Source: an uncultured Bacteroidia bacterium
GTDB lineage: Bacteria; Bacteroidota; Bacteroidia; J057; CALAJH01
Reading direction: 5' to 3'
NCBI GenBank assembly: GCA_937922655.1
Contig: CALAJH010000039.1
Coordinates: 1 to 61,214, forward strand
Length of the DNA stretch: 61,214 bases
Shown: piece after piece, positions 39,300 to 49,000 of the stretch
Layout: every line of letters begins with the position of its first letter
Numbering within the stretch: position 1 is the stretch's first letter
The notes under the pieces: model-generated
Told to the model about the DNA's origin: nothing
Seen by the model: only the letters and a program-made list of their open reading frames with translations
Databases searched by the model: none
Translations under genes and position numbers: made by a program

Positions 39300-42065
39300 T
39301 TAGAGTTTACCCGCCAAATAAGGAGCCGTACGCGATTCTCGAACGGCCAACAGGCCTTCGGGCGGTCCTTGATACACAACGTTACCGCCGGCTTCGCCCC
39401 CTTCGGGACCGAGGTCGATAATCCAATCGGCGGTTTTAATGATTTCGACGTTGTGTTCGATAATGACGACGGTGTGTCCGTTTTCGGTCAGTTCGCGCAT
39501 GACTTCCATGAGTAAGCGCACGTCGTGAAAATGCAGGCCCGTCGAGGGTTCGTCGAAAATGTAAAGGGTGGCCTGACCGGGCTTGCGTTCCAAGAAGGAG
39601 GCAAGTTTGAGACGTTGGGCCTCGCCGCCCGAAAGCGTCGAAACGCTTTGCCCCAAACGCAGATACCCCAACCCCACCCGTTTGAGCAGGTTCAAACGAG
39701 AAAAAATCCGCGGTTCGTTTTCAAAAACCTCGCAAGCCTCTTCAACCGAAAGTTGGAGAACGTCGTAGATGTTGAGTCCGTTGCGACGGATTTCAAGAAT
39801 TTCGGGCTTATAGCGTTTGCCTTGGCAGGTTTCGCAAACAAGTTCGACGTCGGCCAAGAACTGCATTTCGACGGTAACGTATCCTTCGCCGGCGCAGGTT
39901 TCGCAGCGTCCGCCGTAGTTGTTGAAAGAAAAATGACCGGCGTGAACGCCGGCGGCCTTGGCTTCGGGCGCTTGGGCCATCCATTCGCGGATAGGGTCGA
40001 AGGCGCCGATGTAGGTCGCGGGATTGGAGCGTTGATTTTTGGAAACGGAGTTTTGGTCGACCATTTCGACGTAAAATATCGAATTTTTGGGCATGGCAAG
40101 GCCGTCGATTTCGACGTAACCCGCGCCGTACTGTCCGATTTTTTGGCATACCGCGGGATAAAGAACGCGCTTGCAAAGCGTGGTTTTTCCCGAACCGCTC
40201 ACCCCCGTAACGACCGTGAGCGCACCTATCGGAAACTCGACACTGATGTTTTTGAGATTGTGGGTTTTAGCCCCGAACACGCCGATAAGTTCTTGGATTT
40301 TGCGTTTTTGGGCGGGGACGGGTACGGCTTCGCGTCCGTTAAGATATCGGGCGGTGAGCGTGTCGGCGGCGGCAAGTTTGGACGGCACGCCCGCAAAAAC
40401 GATTTCGCCGCCGTATTCTCCCGCTTTGGGACCAAAATCGACGACGTAGTCCGCGGCTCGAATGAGCGTTTCGTCGTGTTCGACGACGATGACGGTGTTG
40501 CCCATGTCGCGCAGGGCTTTAAGAACGGCGGCGAGGCGTTCGCTGTCGCGAGGATGGAGCCCAACGCTGGGCTCGTCCAAGATGTAAAGGGCGCCGGTGA
40601 GGTTGTTTCCCAGGCGGTTGGCCAAATTCAGACGCTGCATTTCGCCGCCGGAAAGGGTGCCGGCTTCCCGGTTGAGGCTCAAATACCCCAAACCCACGTC
40701 GTTGAGGTATTTGAGCCGGGTTTTGATTTCCGTTAAAATCCTTGCGCCGACCCGTTGTTGATGTTCGGTCAGCTCAAAATTTTCGACGCGCTTTTGCAAT
40801 TCTTCGAGCGTGCCGGCAAGCAATTGAGCGATGGTGTATCCGGAAACCCTAACGTAAAGCGCTTCTTTGCGAATCTTGCTGCCTTGACAATCGGGACAAG
40901 GACCGATTTCGCAAAATTCCAACATTCTTTCGTAAACGCCCGGCCCTCCCGAAGCCTTGACCTCTCGGGCCATGCCGAAGAGGCCCATCACCCGGTCGTT
41001 GCCTTTCCAAATCAAGTTGCGTTCCTGCTCGGAGAGTTCGTTGTAAGGCTTGTGTAGGGGAAAAAGATTTTTTTCGGCCCACTTCATGAACTGGTTTCCA
41101 TACGACTTGAAGCCGTGGACTTTCCAAATTTCTATCGCGCCTTGTTCCAACGAGGCGTGGGGACGAAGAACGACGCGGCGTTCGGAAAGCATGGCGCTTT
41201 GCCCCGTAGCATCGCACAACGGACAGGCGCCAACGGGGGAATTGTAGTTGAACAGGGCTTCCGTCGGACGCTCGAAGGCTACGCCGTCCTCCTCAAATTT
41301 ATCGGAAAAATGTTCGATTTTACCGTTTTCGACCCATATCGCGCATTCGCCCTCGCCTTCGCCGAAGGCCGAAAGGACGCTGTCGGCGGCGCGAAAACGA
41401 AAATCGTCGTCGTCGGCCTCAAATTTGAGCCTATCGACGTTGAGGTAAAGACCTTCGAGGGACTTGGGCGGGGATTTAATCAAGCTTTCGATTTCGACGA
41501 GCGTACCGTTGGACAACACGCGGGAAAAGCCTTTTTGCAAAGCCACCTCCAGTTCCTGAACCGGGGTGCGCCCTTTACGCAACTTAAACGGTACAAGGAT
41601 GTACACGCGCGAACCGGGCGTTTGGGCGGCGATGTAATCGACTACGTCCTCGACGGTTACGGGTTTGACCTCGCGACCCGTGACGGGCGAATACACCCGC
41701 CCCACCTTCGCAAACAAAAGTCGCAAATAGTCGTAAACCTCGGTGACGGAACCAACGGTTGAACGCCCGCCGCCACCCGCCGCCTTTTGACGAACGGCGA
41801 TCGCGGGCGACAAACCCTCGATGAAGTCTACGGGCGGCTTGGCCATGCGCGACAAAAACTGCCGGGCATACGAACTCAGCGACTCGACGTAACGCCGGTG
41901 GCCTTCGGCATAGAGGGTATCGAAAACGAAGGTCGTTTTGCCCGAGCCGCTCACCCCCGTAACAACGACCAAACGGTTGCGCGGCAAATCCACGCCGACG
42001 TTTTTGAGGTTGTTGAGCGTCGCACCCCGAACACGAATAATAGGCAAACTTTGGGCGTTTTTCAT
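39300..42065 (-). CDS. uvrA: Excinuclease ABC subunit UvrA
   Basis: UvrA is the damage-sensing ATPase dimer of nucleotide excision repair. The 921-residue protein has two ABC modules: first Walker A GVSGSGKTTF near residue 35 with signature LSGGEMQR and LDEPSVGLHPRD, second Walker A GVSGSGKTTLC with LSGGEAQR and FDEPSTGLHFHD. Zinc-binding cysteines appear as CPLC and CPDC in the first half and as CETC...CETC in the second. The segment RSTVGSVTEVYDYLRLLFA is the usual UvrA wording. The ATG at 42065 fits family N-termini (MKNAQSLPIIRVRGATLNNLKN in parts); an earlier in-frame ATG at 42170 would add 35 atypical residues. A near-consensus -7 box (TAAATTCG) ends 6 nt before 42065. Confidence 0.95.
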   Translation of the reverse strand: MKNAQSLPIIRVRGATLNNLKNVGVDLPRNRLVVVTGVSGSGKTTFVFDTLYAEGHRRYVESLSSYARQFLSRMAKPPVDFIEGLSPAIAVRQKAAGGGGRSTVGSVTEVYDYLRLLFAKVGRVYSPVTGREVKPVTVEDVVDYIAAQTPGSRVYILVPFKLRKGRTPVQELEVALQKGFSRVLSNGTLVEIESLIKSPPKSLEGLYLNVDRLKFEADDDDFRFRAADSVLSAFGEGEGECAIWVENGKIEHFSDKFEEDGVAFERPTEALFNYNSPVGACPLCDATGQSAMLSERRVVLRPHASLEQGAIEIWKVHGFKSYGNQFMKWAEKNLFPLHKPYNELSEQERNLIWKGNDRVMGLFGMAREVKASGGPGVYERMLEFCEIGPCPDCQGSKIRKEALYVRVSGYTIAQLLAGTLEELQKRVENFELTEHQQRVGARILTEIKTRLKYLNDVGLGYLSLNREAGTLSGGEMQRLNLANRLGNNLTGALYILDEPSVGLHPRDSERLAAVLKALRDMGNTVIVVEHDETLIRAADYVVDFGPKAGEYGGEIVFAGVPSKLAAADTLTARYLNGREAVPVPAQKRKIQELIGVFGAKTHNLKNISVEFPIGALTVVTGVSGSGKTTLCKRVLYPAVCQKIGQYGAGYVEIDGLAMPKNSIFYVEMVDQNSVSKNQRSNPATYIGAFDPIREWMAQAPEAKAAGVHAGHFSFNNYGGRCETCAGEGYVTVEMQFLADVELVCETCQGKRYKPEILEIRRNGLNIYDVLQLSVEEACEVFENEPRIFSRLNLLKRVGLGYLRLGQSVSTLSGGEAQRLKLASFLERKPGQATLYIFDEPSTGLHFHDVRLLMEVMRELTENGHTVVIIEHNVEIIKTADWIIDLGPEGGEAGGNVVYQGPPEGLLAVRESRTAPYLAGKL

Positions 42066-42218
42066 CAATGCCGAATTTAACGCGAATTTCGGAAAAAAAA
42101 TAGGCCCCCGTTCGGAAAGTCCCGCACCCGTACACCGCAAAAGAAGCTTCCTTTTTTGCAATGCCGCCATTTTTGGGGGAAAATTCTCGGTTGCCGCGAA
42201 GGTTGTCGCATTTTTTTT

Positions 42219-42226
42219 TATTTTTG
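42219..42226 (+). promoter_or_regulatory. -7 promoter box TATTTTTG of the desaturase gene
   Basis: An exact TAnnTTTG box in a T-rich stretch, 26 nt before the ATG at 42253. No TTG is found at 19-21 nt upstream. Confidence 0.5.
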
Positions 42227-42252
42227 TTGACGCACAAATTTATTTACAAGCA

Positions 42253-43200
42253 ATGAGCGTCAAAGATTATCTAACAAAAGAAGAAATGCAGGCGTTGGCA
42301 CAAAAGTCCGACGTACGCGGGGCGTGGGAGGTGGCACGGCAATGGCTGTGGATAGCGGGCGCGATGGCGGCGGCGGCGGCGTTCCCGCATCCGGCGGTGG
42401 TCGTGGCGGCGATGTTCGTTTTAGGCGGCAAACAGCTGGCTTGCGCCATCATTATGCACGACGCATCGCATTATTCGCTTTTTAAACGCTCGAAAACCAA
42501 TATTTTTGTAGGCAATTGGTTCGGGGCCTACCCCATTTTTCATGATACCGTTCGTTATCGGCCCTATCACCTCAAACATCATGCCGTCACCGGTCGTCCC
42601 GAAGACCCCGACCTCCCGCTTACTTTCGGTTATCCCTCGGGAAAATTGAGCTTGGCGCGAAAATTTTTTCGCGACCTTTCCGGACTCACGGGTATTAAAA
42701 GCCAAATCGGACTTTTGCTCATGAATTTGGGCGTATGGAAATACAACCTTGGAGGAAGGGTGATAAAAGAACGGGGAGTAACGTGGAAAACAGTCGTGGC
42801 CAACGGCGTCAAACGCCTGTCGGGACCGTTGGCGGCCAACGCCGTCATCTTCGGCGTATGCTGGGCGGCGGGCGCGGCGTGGGTTTACCTGCTTTGGCCC
42901 GCCGCAATGCTGACCACTTTTCAATTTTCGTTGCGCGTGCGTTCGATGGCCGAGCATTCGATGGTTCCCGACCCGCTCGACGACCACAAAAACACCCGTA
43001 CCACCTACGCCGGACTCGTCGAACAAATCCTTTTCGCCCCCTTGCACGTCAATTATCACGCCGAACACCACCTTTTACCCGGCATTCCGTCGTATCATTA
43101 TCCCAAAATGCATAAGTTGCTCAAAGCGCGGGGATACTACGACAACGGCGTTTTGGCAACGGGATATGGACAAGTCGTACGCTTAGCCCTCAACAAGTAG
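42253..43200 (+). CDS. Membrane fatty acid desaturase
   Basis: This 315-residue integral membrane di-iron enzyme has the three histidine boxes: HDASH (HxxxH), HLKHH (HxxHH) and, near the C-terminus, HVNYHAEHHLLPGIP. Hydrophobic helices flank them (LWIAGAMAAAAAF, VVVAAMFVLGG, and two between boxes two and three). It should place a double bond in an acyl chain, using electrons from a ferredoxin or cytochrome partner not seen here; related Bacteroidota proteins may instead act on carotenoids or sphingolipids. The ATG at 42253 follows a -7 box; an in-frame extension to 41938 overlaps uvrA on the opposite strand and is rejected. Its 3' end overlaps maf by 11 nt (convergent). Confidence 0.88.
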   Translation: MSVKDYLTKEEMQALAQKSDVRGAWEVARQWLWIAGAMAAAAAFPHPAVVVAAMFVLGGKQLACAIIMHDASHYSLFKRSKTNIFVGNWFGAYPIFHDTVRYRPYHLKHHAVTGRPEDPDLPLTFGYPSGKLSLARKFFRDLSGLTGIKSQIGLLLMNLGVWKYNLGGRVIKERGVTWKTVVANGVKRLSGPLAANAVIFGVCWAAGAAWVYLLWPAAMLTTFQFSLRVRSMAEHSMVPDPLDDHKNTRTTYAGLVEQILFAPLHVNYHAEHHLLPGIPSYHYPKMHKLLKARGYYDNGVLATGYGQVVRLALNK

Positions 43201-43759
43201 TCACAAACGCATCGAGTTCGACGACAAGTCGGCACACGGGCAGTCCCATGACGTTGTAATAGTCGCCTTCGATGCGACTGACCGCTCGAAGGCCTATCCA
43301 TTCCTGTATACCGTAGGCGCCGGCCTTGTCCAAAGGACGATAATTTTCGACGTAATACTCAATTTCACGGGCGGTTAAAGAACGAAAACGCACGAGCGTC
43401 GTTTCGGAAAAAGTATGGGCCTTGTTTTTGTGAATCAGGCTTACGCCCCCAATCACTTCGTGAGTCCGTCCCGACAACATTTTCAACATTTGCTTGGCCT
43501 CCCGGGCGTCTTTGGGTTTTTCCAACAACATGTCTTCACAAACGACGACGGTATCCGCCCCCAAAACAAGGTACTCGTCGGATTCGTGTTTAAAGAATTC
43601 GGCTTTTTTCCGAGAAAGCAATCCGGGAATTTCACGTTTGGGATACCACGCGGGTACGGCTTTTTCGTCCACGTCCGCCGCTTTTGCGACAAAGTCGAAT
43701 CCCGCCGTCGTCAAGAGTTCGATGCGCCGCGGCGAACGCGACGCCAAAAGTATTTTCAT
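43190..43759 (-). CDS. maf: Maf-family nucleoside triphosphate pyrophosphatase
   Basis: This 189-residue protein hydrolyses non-canonical or methylated nucleoside triphosphates (dTTP/UTP type in this subfamily) to monophosphates, cleaning the nucleotide pool. It has ASRSPRRIELL at the N-terminus (phosphate-binding SxxR), GADTVV near residue 68, KPKDAREAKQMLKMLSGRTHEV and the late KAGAYGIQ with GDYYNVMGLPV. The length is usual. It follows the thioredoxin-like gene after 9 nt and is probably co-transcribed with it. Its end overlaps the desaturase end by 11 nt on the other strand. Confidence 0.92.
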   Translation of the reverse strand: MKILLASRSPRRIELLTTAGFDFVAKAADVDEKAVPAWYPKREIPGLLSRKKAEFFKHESDEYLVLGADTVVVCEDMLLEKPKDAREAKQMLKMLSGRTHEVIGGVSLIHKNKAHTFSETTLVRFRSLTAREIEYYVENYRPLDKAGAYGIQEWIGLRAVSRIEGDYYNVMGLPVCRLVVELDAFVTTC

Positions 43760-43768
43760 GCCGCAAAT

Positions 43769-44386
43769 TTACGACGCAATCCGGGCGAAAAGCGCGGTCA
43801 TTTCTTCGTTGAGCGCCCGGTATTTGTCTTGGGCATAGCGTAAATGCAGCGCTTTCTGAAAATCGTCTTTGGACAATTTGCCCGCCTTGTATTCAACGGC
43901 AAGTTCTTGCATGTATGCGGGGCGCGGCCCCCAATGCGCCAAAACCGTATGGTTTTCTCCGTCCAAAACGATAAACTTGGGAATGGAACGGGCGCCGTTG
44001 GTCAAAAAAGCGTCCATAACGTCGGGATTTTCGTCCCTGAGTAAAAATTTAAGCGTGATTTTAGGATTAAGGGCGGCCATTTTGGGAAAAAGAGCGATGT
44101 TTTGCGCCGCGTCTCCGCACCACCATTCCGTCAATACCACCCAAACCTGCGGTTTGGAAATCGCTTTTATCGCTTCGGCCAACGGAGGGGATACCACAGC
44201 CTGCATATCCCCGCGTTTGAGGCGTTGGACGTTCATTTTCGTATATTCTATCATGGCCGGCGAATGGTCGTCGCCCGTGGTTTTGCCCTCGGCCAACAAT
44301 TTTTCTATCAACGCCCAATATTCGGCGTAACTCATGGCCTTCGCGATTCTTGATTCGTCGAACAGCCGCGTCATCGTTGCATTCAT
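43769..44386 (-). CDS. Thioredoxin-family protein with a single active-site cysteine
   Basis: This 205-residue protein shows a thioredoxin-like core: VWVVLTEWWCGDAAQN (strand, then W-C-G-D-A in place of WCxxC), LKFLLRDENPDVMDAFLTNG and RSIPKFIVLDGE with the cis-Pro. Only the first cysteine of the active site is kept, and no signal peptide is present, so it is probably a cytoplasmic reductase or binding protein of the monothiol type that is frequent in Bacteroidota. The ATG at 44386 is favoured over 44446 because the -7 box at 44420-44427 lies between the two. It is divergent from purS and lies 9 nt upstream of maf. Confidence 0.82.
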   Translation of the reverse strand: MNATMTRLFDESRIAKAMSYAEYWALIEKLLAEGKTTGDDHSPAMIEYTKMNVQRLKRGDMQAVVSPPLAEAIKAISKPQVWVVLTEWWCGDAAQNIALFPKMAALNPKITLKFLLRDENPDVMDAFLTNGARSIPKFIVLDGENHTVLAHWGPRPAYMQELAVEYKAGKLSKDDFQKALHLRYAQDKYRALNEEMTALFARIAS

Positions 44387-44419
44387 AGCTATGAAAACAC
44401 CGTTGGGCTTCAAATAATT

Positions 44420-44427
44420 CAAATTTA
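44420..44427 (-). promoter_or_regulatory. -7 promoter box TAAATTTG of the thioredoxin-like/maf transcript
   Basis: An exact TAnnTTTG box, 33 nt before the ATG at 44386. It is only 29 nt from the oppositely directed purS box, so the two promoters lie almost back to back. Confidence 0.5.
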
Positions 44428-44456
44428 CATCATATAACAAACCCAAAAATTATCGT

Positions 44457-44464
44457 TATTTTTG
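44457..44464 (+). promoter_or_regulatory. -7 promoter box TATTTTTG of purS
   Basis: An exact box followed by CG, ending exactly 4 nt before the GTG start codon at 44469. The purS transcript should begin at or next to the start codon and be leaderless. Confidence 0.65.
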
Positions 44465-44468
44465 CGTC

Positions 44469-44729
44469 GTGAAATACCGGATATTTGTAAACGTCATGCC
44501 GCATGCGGAACTTCTCGACCCGCAAGGCAAGGCGATATTGGCGGGCTTGCGGCATTTGGAAATGCCGGCGATTGACGAGGTTCGGGTCGGCAAACGTATA
44601 GCGCTTGTCGTCGAAGCGGAAAACGAAGCGGCGGCGCACGCCCAAGCCCGCGCCGCCGCCGAAAAACTTTTGGCCAACCCCGTCATCGAAAATTTTACGC
44701 TCGAAGCGCCGGAGGCACTCGTTGCCTAG
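44469..44729 (+). CDS. purS: Phosphoribosylformylglycinamidine synthase subunit PurS
   Basis: PurS is the small subunit that bridges PurL and PurQ in the fourth step of purine synthesis (FGAR to FGAM). The 86-residue protein has the family start ([21 protein letters not shown] in parts), then [23 protein letters not shown] and [13 protein letters not shown] at the end. The start must be GTG at 44469, since the first strand (YRIFVNV) is essential to the fold and no ATG precedes it. purL, purQ and other pur genes are not nearby, so it is an isolated gene. It has its own promoter 4 nt upstream. Its stop overlaps the clpX stop by 4 nt (convergent). Confidence 0.92.
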   Translation: MKYRIFVNVMPHAELLDPQGKAILAGLRHLEMPAIDEVRVGKRIALVVEAENEAAAHAQARAAAEKLLANPVIENFTLEAPEALVA

Positions 44730-45985
44730 ACCGCCTGTGCCAACGGTGGTTGCATCACTCCGCTTTCGATAAGTCGCTGCCGACAATAATCGGCGCTCAC
44801 AACGAACTCCGTGCGCCCCGTGCCCGGCAACTCAAACATCGCCTCGGACAATACGCCTTCGAGAATCGAACGCAAGCCCCGGGCGCCGAGTTTGAGTTCG
44901 TCGGCTTTTTCCACAATAAAATCCAAAGCCGCAGGCTCAAAAATCAAGTTGCAACCTTCGAGCGAAAACAACTTGGCGTACTGTTTAAGCAAGGCGTTTT
45001 TCGGTTCGGTAAGTATGCGTTTGAGCGCCGCCTTGTCCAAAGGTTCCAAATACGTGACCACGGGAAGACGACCGATGAGTTCGGGGATGAGTCCAAAACG
45101 CTTCAAGTCGGCGGGTTGTACGTACTTAAACAAATTTTTGTTTTCGATTTTTCGGGTTTCGGCGGTGCGAAAACCGACCGACTGCAACGAGACCCGATTG
45201 GCGATAATGCGTTCAAGTCCGTCGAAGGCGCCGCCGCAAATAAACAGTATATTCGACGTGTCGATGCGAACGTAGGCTTGGTCGGGGTGTTTGCGTCCGC
45301 CCTTGGGCGGAACATTGGCTTCCGTGCCTTCAAGAATTTTTAGAAGCGCCTGCTGTACGCCTTCGCCCGAAACGTCCCGGGTAATGGACGGATTGTCGGC
45401 CTTTCTGGCGATTTTGTCGATTTCGTCGATGTAGACCACGCCTTGTTGTGCGGCGTCGACGTCGTAGTCCGCCGCTTGCAAGAGCCGAACGAGAATATTT
45501 TCGACGTCCTCACCAACGTATCCCGCCTCGGTGAACACCGTCGCGTCCGCGATGCAAAACGGCACCTTCAATATTTTCGCTATCGTGCGGGCCAAAAGGG
45601 TTTTGCCCGTCCCCGTTTGCCCGATGAGCAAAATATTGGATTTTTCCAGCTCGACGTCTTTTCGCGGTTCGGAAAGATAGCTTAATCGTTTGTAATGATT
45701 GTACACCGCCACCGACAAGGCTTTTTTCGCCTCGTCTTGACCGATAATGTAGTCGTCGAGATGTTTTTTTATTTGTGCGGGAAACGGCACTTCGCGCTCT
45801 TTGCCCGTTGTTTTGGGAATATGCCGTGCCTCGCCCAACTCCTCTTCAATCAAATTGTGGGCGTATTCGACGCAAAAATTGCAGATTTGAACGCCGTCGT
45901 TGCCCGCAATCATCATAAACGTCAAGTCCGCCGACCGCCCGCAAAACGAACATTCCTGTTTGCCCGTTGCCCGTTTTTTTGCCAC
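44726..45985 (-). CDS. clpX: ATP-dependent Clp protease ATP-binding subunit ClpX
   Basis: ClpX is the hexameric AAA+ unfoldase that feeds substrates to ClpP. The 419-residue protein has the N-terminal zinc-binding domain ([14 protein letters not shown] and CNFCVEYA), Walker [13 protein letters not shown], Walker [12 protein letters not shown], the pore loop region [11 protein letters not shown] and sensor/C-terminal parts [15 protein letters not shown] and [11 protein letters not shown]. The start codon is GTG at 45985 (revcomp of CAC), since the frame is closed further upstream and [11 protein letters not shown] is a normal ClpX lead. clpP and tig, often beside clpX, are not here. A -7 box lies 25 nt upstream. 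Confidence 0.96.
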   Translation of the reverse strand: MAKKRATGKQECSFCGRSADLTFMMIAGNDGVQICNFCVEYAHNLIEEELGEARHIPKTTGKEREVPFPAQIKKHLDDYIIGQDEAKKALSVAVYNHYKRLSYLSEPRKDVELEKSNILLIGQTGTGKTLLARTIAKILKVPFCIADATVFTEAGYVGEDVENILVRLLQAADYDVDAAQQGVVYIDEIDKIARKADNPSITRDVSGEGVQQALLKILEGTEANVPPKGGRKHPDQAYVRIDTSNILFICGGAFDGLERIIANRVSLQSVGFRTAETRKIENKNLFKYVQPADLKRFGLIPELIGRLPVVTYLEPLDKAALKRILTEPKNALLKQYAKLFSLEGCNLIFEPAALDFIVEKADELKLGARGLRSILEGVLSEAMFELPGTGRTEFVVSADYCRQRLIESGVMQPPLAQAV

Positions 45986-46010
45986 CTTTTAGGTTTTGAT
46001 TATTAAAACG

Positions 46011-46018
46011 CAAAATTA
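46011..46018 (-). promoter_or_regulatory. -7 promoter box TAATTTTG of clpX
   Basis: An exact TAnnTTTG box followed by CG lies 25 nt before the clpX GTG. It is separated from the upstream T9SS gene by a terminator hairpin. Confidence 0.6.
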
Positions 46019-46042
46019 GCAAAATATGTCCACCGCGTGATT

Positions 46043-46071
46043 AAAAAAGAACCCGCCGCAAATGCGGCGGG
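46043..46071 (-). terminator. Rho-independent terminator of the beta-helix T9SS gene
   Basis: On the minus strand an 8-bp GC-only stem (CCCGCCGC / GCGGCGGG, 46052-46071) with a 4-nt loop is followed by a run of six T. It lies 27 nt after the T9SS stop and before the clpX promoter. Confidence 0.85.
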
Positions 46072-46098
46072 CCGACTACTTAACCACAAACTTTCGAT

Positions 46099-49000
46099 TT
46101 ACTGCAACGTTACCTTGAACGAACGTGCCAGCGACGGGGTAACGACCTGCAAAAAGTAGAGTCCGGCGGGTTTGCCTTCCAGCGTACCCGTCCATTGGTT
46201 GTCTCCGGCAACGGTCGTCATTTCATCGCGCAACACCACGCGGCCGTTGAGGTCGGATACGGTAACAAGCGCTTTTTCAATTTGAGCCGTGGCGAAACGA
46301 AGATTAAGTTCGCCCGTGGTCGGATTGGGATAAAGCACGGTTTCCGACGACGTCGTTTCGCCCGCACGTGTGGAGGGCGTCGTAAAGGTAAAGTTGCGCG
46401 TATAAGCGGTATTGCCGCCGCACGTCGAACGTACGTTAAATTCGTAGTTGGTCGAGGGACTGAGTCCCGTTATATCATAGCTCGTAACCAGTCCGGGGGT
46501 TACCACCGTGTAAGTCGGGTTGCCGATGGGCCGATAACGGAGCGTGGCACCCGTGGCCAAAGCCGAATTTTGCCAGGTAACCGTAGCCGTGGTGGCGGTA
46601 GGCGTGGCCGAAAGCGGCAATGGGAAGGCCAAGGGGTTGTCTTTGTCCGAAAAAGCAAACGTCCCTACAACCGTCAAGCCCGAAACCGTCGCCTCGTTAC
46701 CGCTGAGCGTCGTGTTCGGCGCCGCCTCGGGAACGAAAGGATAGTGGTACCATCCGCCGCAGTTTTGAGAACGACTTACTATTACGTCCGCAAGGTTGTC
46801 CACGTCGCCTATCATGCCCGGAGTAAAGGCGAGCGTCAAATTGTAAGCATAATTGGCGGCGCCCGGATTAACCGAAACCACATAATAACCGTTGCTTTTT
46901 GTCGCGGTTAAGGTGTTGGCCGGATTGACTCCCGAATAGTAACGAATGGAAAGGGTCGTCAGCGACGGGTCGTAAACCGTTACTTCGGCTTTGGCGTAAG
47001 TGTTGCCCGCAAAGTTGAAATAGTACGTTCCCGTTCCGGTAATGTTTTGGGATATCAGGTGAGGGGCCGGCGTGGCGGCGGTTATTTCTATCGAACCGAT
47101 GTCCGCCGCTACGCCTTGGGTGGTCGAGCGCGACGTTCCCGTAAAGTCGATGCTGTTGTTTTGCACCAAAGGCCCCGCTATGCCTTTGCCGTTGACGTAC
47201 CAGCGGTCGATATTGTTTTGTATATTCAAATCGCCGTTGGCGGTGCTGGTAAAAAAGTTTGCGGACGGAAGAGCGACGGCCGTCGTACAAAGCGAATAAG
47301 CGTCGGAATTGGATATCGAACGCCAACCCGAAAAATCGTAAAACACCGTCGAGGGTTCGGGCCCCCAACCGCCGACGGTCGTGGGGACGGCGGTAACGTA
47401 AAGATTGTAATTGGAGGCGCCTGCGGCCCAGCCGTCGGCCGGAGCGCCGTCAAAGTTTACGTTGGAAACCGCCACGTGTGTACCGCCGAGCGTCCGTTCG
47501 TTGTAGAAAATATTGTTGCGCAACTGAACGTTGGATTTGACGGTGCGAAAATAAGCCGCCGAACTCGCCGACGTGTTCGACGTTCCGCCCACGTAAATCG
47601 AGTTGTTGTGGAAATGGGAGGTGCGCATAATGCCGTTGCCTTCCCAAAAACCGAAAATCGCGGCGTCGTTGGCGTTGGTTCCGTTGGTGAGCGAAATTTG
47701 GTTGTTGAAAAACGTCCAGTTGTTGCCCGCCCAGTAGTCGATACCCGTAATCCAGTGCATGTTCGCCGCCGGATTGCTTGTTTCCAAATTGTAAACCCGA
47801 TTGCGGCTGCACGTACCGTTGGCGTTCACCGCCCACGGCGAACACGACAACACAATGCCCGAAACCCGCGCAATGGTGGTACTGTTGTTCGTACTGTTGT
47901 TGTAAAGGTTGAACACCGTGTTTTGATTGATTTGGTTGCCCGAGGCGTTGGCCGTCGAATTGTACAAAATGCCGATAACCGACGTGTTCGATTGCGGGAA
48001 CCAGCTCAGGTCGTTGTGATTGGCCGTTTGGGTTACGGTCAAATTCCGTACGGTGTTTTGATTGATGTAGGCGCGGCGACGCGAATCGACGGCGATACCA
48101 TGGATACGTGCATTGTTGCCGTTGTTCGTGGCCGTAATTTGGCCTACGACGTTATTTAAAATTTGTACCGGCGATTCGCACGAAGAGGCGGTGGTAATTC
48201 CGCGGAAAAATCCGTTGCCCGCAAACGAGATGCCCAAACCCGGAGTGGCGGCGTTGCCTATGGTGTTGTTCGTAATAAGAAACTCCGCCGCCGCAACCGA
48301 ACCCAAATCGGCGATAATACCGTAAGCGTTGTAAGCGGCGGTGGAAGAAAGCTCAAGGTTACGGACGATGTTGCCCGTAATAGTCGTATTGAACGAAGCG
48401 GTGGCGCAACGAACGCGTATACCGATGAACATCAAACCCGAAGTGTTTTGCCACGGATTGCCGCTCGTGCCTCCGTTTGCCGAACGACCGCCCACACGGT
48501 TGTTGCTGATAGTGTTGTTTTCGGAAGTGGCTCCCGGCACGAAATCAATGCCGGTTTGCTGGGTGGAAGCGGCAAAAGTACAGAAAACGCTGTTGCCGTC
48601 AATCGTCCACGAGTCGCCGTTGCCCACGTCCGTCACCCATATTCCACGGCCCGTGAAGTCGGAAATTTGGTTGTTGCTTAGGGTGTTGTTGTCGTTCAAA
48701 ATGCCCGCCGCGCCTTGGGAATAAATACCGTTGACGGGGTAAACGCCGGCATTGGCCGTAACAATAGAGTTGCTTAGGGTGTTGTTGTCGTTGCCCGCAA
48801 CGCTTCCCACTCCGAAAACGACCACTCCGGAGTTGGCGTCGGCATTTCGGCCCTGCACGTTAAGGTAAGTAAAGGTGTTGAAACGGGCATCGTTTTCAAA
48901 GGCGATGGCGGGCGCCGTCGTTCCCGTATTTCTCACCGAAATGCGTCGCGCCGTTCCCGTTCCTTGCGTCCGTCCGTCGAACGTATAATACGAACCCGTA

